Assembly: GCA_022376925.1 (NCBI GenBank)
Contig: JAIOJX010000006.1
Coordinates: forward strand, 62,457,394 to 62,521,393
DNA from: Tragulus kanchil
Lineage: Eukaryota > Chordata > Mammalia > Artiodactyla > Tragulidae
Direction of reading: 5' to 3'
Length of the DNA stretch: 64,000 bases
This document shows positions 61,666 to 64,000 of the stretch, one piece after another. Position 1 is the first letter of the stretch. Every line of letters starts with the position of its first letter. A model generated the notes under the pieces. The model was given only the letters and a program-made list of their open reading frames with translations. It made no database searches and was not told the DNA's origin. Position numbers and translations under genes: made by a program.

Positions 61666-63341
61666 TTATACACATAAACATATACAGCTATAACATAACC
61701 CAAGCATTCCAATCAAAAATATAGTACAATACGTTAGCACGGCGAATAGAGAAATCCAAGAATGATATCCACAAGTTAATAAGCAAACTAAGTAGAGTAC
61801 CAATTGGAGAATGATGCTAAAGCAGGATCCCCGTTGGGGATAAGGCAATGAGGACAGAACAGACTAAGAAATATAGTGGGGAAAGGGAAAAAGAGAAAGG
61901 GAGGATAGAAGAGAAATATAGAATAATATTGCAAAGTTAAATATAGGAAGATAAAGATTTGTATGTGTTAGAATTTAGTGCTATAGGAAAGGAGCTTCAG
62001 AGAAAGCAAAGAATTATAGAGGAGGTAGTAGTACAAATGAAAAAATTATTAAAAATTAAAAGATCTAAATTTTATAGAAAAATATAGAAAAACAAAGCAA
62101 AAATAATAAAAACAAACAAAACCCCCACAGAACCTTAAAAGGCCAATGGGGAACCAGAAGTTTATACCAAAATAAAATGTGTGGTTTAAAAGGAAAAAGA
62201 AAAAAAAAAATTTATGTAAACTTGAATATATTCAGTCTTACTGATAAGATTAGTCGCTTCAATAGAATTCAGTGAAGGAACTGAACACACCCACTCTCTC
62301 TCTCACACACACCCCCAAGAAAAGAAAAAAAAAAAAGCGGTGGGTGCACTGAGTGGGTTTGGAAAAAAGAGAAAAAAAAATTGAAACAAAGTAATACAAT
62401 ACAAAAAATGAAATTTTAAAGTCCAGCAGTAACTCCAGCTTCAGACAAAACGTGAAAATAGTGTTTATGTTCTTCTGTCTCTTGCTGACTATTCAGGAAT
62501 TATCAGTCTTTTTCTTGCCTCTGGCTGTGGTTGGATCTGAAGACCTCTTTGACTGTTTGTTTTGGCCTATTCCAGAATTAAAAGGCCCGCCCAGGCTGGC
62601 CCTGGGAGTTTCTTAATCCAAATCCCTTTTCTTGCTGGTTGGAGCTAAATTCCCTCCCTGTAGCTTGACCAGCAGCCCTGCAGTTTGACCAGCAGCCAAA
62701 CTACAGTAGGGAAAATGGCGTCTGTCTCACAGAGGATTTATTCCCACACGCTCTATGGGAAGCACTTCTGCAGTGACCCCGACCCTGCTGCAGGCCACCG
62801 TCGACCCCCGCCACCGCGGGAGACGTCAGGTTACTCAGAGGTGAGTCTGGCTCAGTCTCATGCAGGATCGCTATTCCTCTCTCCCGGATCACAGTGCGCA
62901 GAGACTTTCCAGTCCTCCTCGGCGGCTCTGTGATCGGGTTAATGGTAACCTCCTCCAAAGGGAACTGAGTGCCGCCCTTCCGAGGCCTGCTCAAGGGCAC
63001 TTCTAGCTCAAGGGGGCACCTGGACCCTCCAAAGCAGGTCTGGCTCAGTCCCTTGTGGGTGTTAGTGCTCCTCTCCCGGGTTTTGATCTGCAACAGGCTT
63101 TGCGGCTTTGGCCCGCCCAGCCTCTCCGGCGGGTATGAGGTTTGACTTTTAAAAGTGTGATTGCGCCCTCCTACCGTCTTGATGCGGCTTCTCCTTTGTT
63201 CTTCGATGCGGGGTGTCCTCTCTGTGATCAGATCCAACCTCCTTTCGTCGATGGTTTCCCACGAACTCGTCGCAATTCAGGCGATTTTGCAGGAGAGATG
63301 AGTGCACGTCCTTCTACGCCGCCATCTTAGCTCCACCCCCC
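61263..63341 (-). promoter_or_regulatory. LINE-1 5' UTR and internal promoter
   Basis: From 63341 inward: a YY1-like motif (gccatctt on plus, 63321-63328), a CpG-rich part at about 62740-63330, then A/T-rich sequence with a (TC)n(AC)n run at 62290-62320. A 13-base unit 'ttgaccagcagcc' occurs twice near 62665 and 62687. The layout fits an L1 promoter. 61263-61665 is the duplicated part. Confidence 0.8.
62701..63237 (-). other. 178-codon open frame in the LINE-1 5' UTR (doubtful)
   Basis: Sense-strand frame in the CpG-rich part of the 5' UTR, upstream of ORF1. It shows no domain I recognise and is Arg/Pro/Ser-rich as the composition would predict. Open frames of 82 and 62 codons lie on the opposite strand (62685-62933, 63142-63330). 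Probably not coding, but listed because the frame is longer than chance would often give. Confidence 0.25.
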
Positions 63342-63353
63342 TATCTCATTTTG
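63342..63353. repeat. LINE-1 target-site duplication, 5'-end side
   Basis: 'tatctcattttg', identical to 55018-55029, directly after the element's 5' end. It continues into the right half of the interrupted MIR (to about 63447). Confidence 0.9.
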
Positions 63354-63587
63354 AAAATGAGAAAACTGCAGCCCAGATTAGATAACAGATAACAAATGAA
63401 GGTAGTATCCTATCCCAGGTTCTGCCTGATTCCATAGCATGATCTCAAGAACTTATAAGGAATTCCACGTACTTCAAACAATATCTACATCAAACAATGT
63501 CTACATCTTATTGACCTTGGTGAATTAACGACACCTTTTTATGGAATCTGATTTGTTCATGTCTTTCATTCCATGAGCATATGATGA

Positions 63588-63609
63588 GTGTGTGTGTGTG
63601 TGTGTGTCT
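63588..63609 (+). repeat. (TG)n microsatellite
   Basis: About ten TG units, followed by 'ctgtatgtgtag'. Single copy. Confidence 0.85.
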
Positions 63610-63644
63610 GTATGTGTAGTTGTTTTTAATATGTGAAAATATGT

Positions 63645-63838
63645 GATGCACTCAGTTGTGCCTGTGACCCCATAAATTGTAACCAACCAGGCTCTTCTGT
63701 CCATGGAATTCTCCAAGCAAGAAGACTAGAGTGGGTAGCCATTCCCTTCTCCAGGGGATCTTCCTGATGCAGGGATCAAACCTGGGTCTCTTGCATTGCT
63801 GGCAGATTCTTTACCACCTAGGCACCTGGGAAGCCCAT
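63645..63838 (-). mobile_element. Bov-tA SINE
   Basis: Antisense: 'gatgcactcagttgtgcctg', 'tgtccatggaattctccaag', 'tccaggggatcttcctgatg', 'ggcagattctttaccaccta' and 'ggcacctgggaagccc'. Confidence 0.85.
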
Positions 63839-63904
63839 AGCAATTTGTGATATATTTCTACACAAATAAAGAAACTAGTATAAAAGACAAAAGTGTCTGT
63901 AATA

Positions 63905-64000
63905 TGGAAAAGGAAATGGCAACCCACTACAGTATTTTTGCCTGGAGAAATCCATGGACAGAGGAGTTTGGGGGGGCTGCAGGCTATGGAGTTGCAAAGA
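63905..64000 (+). mobile_element. Bov-A SINE fragment, cut by the window end
   Basis: 'ggaaaaggaaatggcaaccc', 'actacagtatttttgcctgg' and 'aatccatggacagaggag', running off the window at 'gagttgcaaaga'. Confidence 0.75.

Larger units (their letters stand above)
55030..63341 (-). mobile_element. Full-length ruminant LINE-1
   Basis: The element reads right to left. The 5' end at 63341 has a YY1-like AAGATGGCGGC, followed by a CpG-rich 5' UTR, one long frame carrying ORF1 and ORF2 domains, a 3' UTR with a G-rich tract and an A-rich tail. A 12-bp duplication flanks it and it sits inside a MIR, so it is a complete target-primed insertion. Its 8.3 kb includes a 1.1-kb internal tandem duplication (V), leaving about 7.2 kb. 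Sequence quality of the frame suggests a young copy. Confidence 0.93.

Noticed and set aside
62701..63237. 178-codon frame as a confirmed protein gene
   Set aside because: No domain or conservation evidence; kept only as a low-confidence entry and finding.

Overview
This is non-coding nuclear DNA from a ruminant, most likely a bovid. The evidence is the repeat content: BovB (RTE) retrotransposon fragments, Bov-tA/Bov-A SINEs, tRNA-derived CHR-type SINEs and a ruminant-type LINE-1, over a background of older mammalian repeats (MIR, L2, MaLR LTRs, MER5A). I cannot name the species. I found no host protein-coding exon or functional RNA gene that I can support. The one long open frame (1593 codons, minus strand, 55369-60150) belongs to a LINE-1.

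The dominant structural feature is not a gene. I count 21 direct, head-to-tail duplications, each about 1.05-1.2 kb long with nearly identical copies (periods 1047-1206 bp). They lie at junctions near 304, 2685, 4660, 8384, 10298, 14110, 16365, 20815, 23761, 25655, 28420, 31335, 36605, 38404, 40575, 43245, 45565, 48200, 50836, 52840 and 60560. Together they add about 23.6 kb, so the unduplicated locus would be about 40 kb. The units hold unrelated sequence (SINEs, LTRs, BovB, L1, unique DNA), copy differences are enriched near the junctions, and some junctions carry unmatched filler. I read this as false duplication in an assembly (unmerged contig overlaps or both haplotypes kept), not biology, but only reads or PCR across junctions can decide. 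Most repeats below therefore appear twice, some three times.

Layout: 1-5.8 kb, chained duplications with MIR and BovB. 5.8-11.5 kb, CHR and Bov-tA SINEs in chained duplications. 11.5-17.5 kb, two solo endogenous-retrovirus LTRs in opposite orientation, a young CHR SINE and a MaLR LTR. 17.5-27.1 kb, mostly unique sequence with BovB, L2, hAT-like and MLT1 pieces. 27.3-32.4 kb, a BovB fragment with a nested CHR SINE, and a MIR split by another CHR SINE. 32.4-35.4 kb, the least repetitive part. 35.4-44.4 kb, SINEs, MER5A and MaLR LTRs. 44.5-54 kb, BovB in both orientations and an LTR-like segment. 55.03-63.34 kb, a full-length LINE-1 on the minus strand inserted into a MIR with a 12-bp target-site duplication. 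63.35-64 kb, the MIR remainder and Bov-A/Bov-tA pieces.

The LINE-1 is the most interesting biology here. Its ORF1 and ORF2 are joined in one open frame through a 21-codon linker. It keeps visible endonuclease, reverse transcriptase and C-terminal zinc-knuckle residues, with one substitution in a conserved RT motif. It also has a G-rich 3' UTR tract, a poly-A tail and a YY1-like 5' end.
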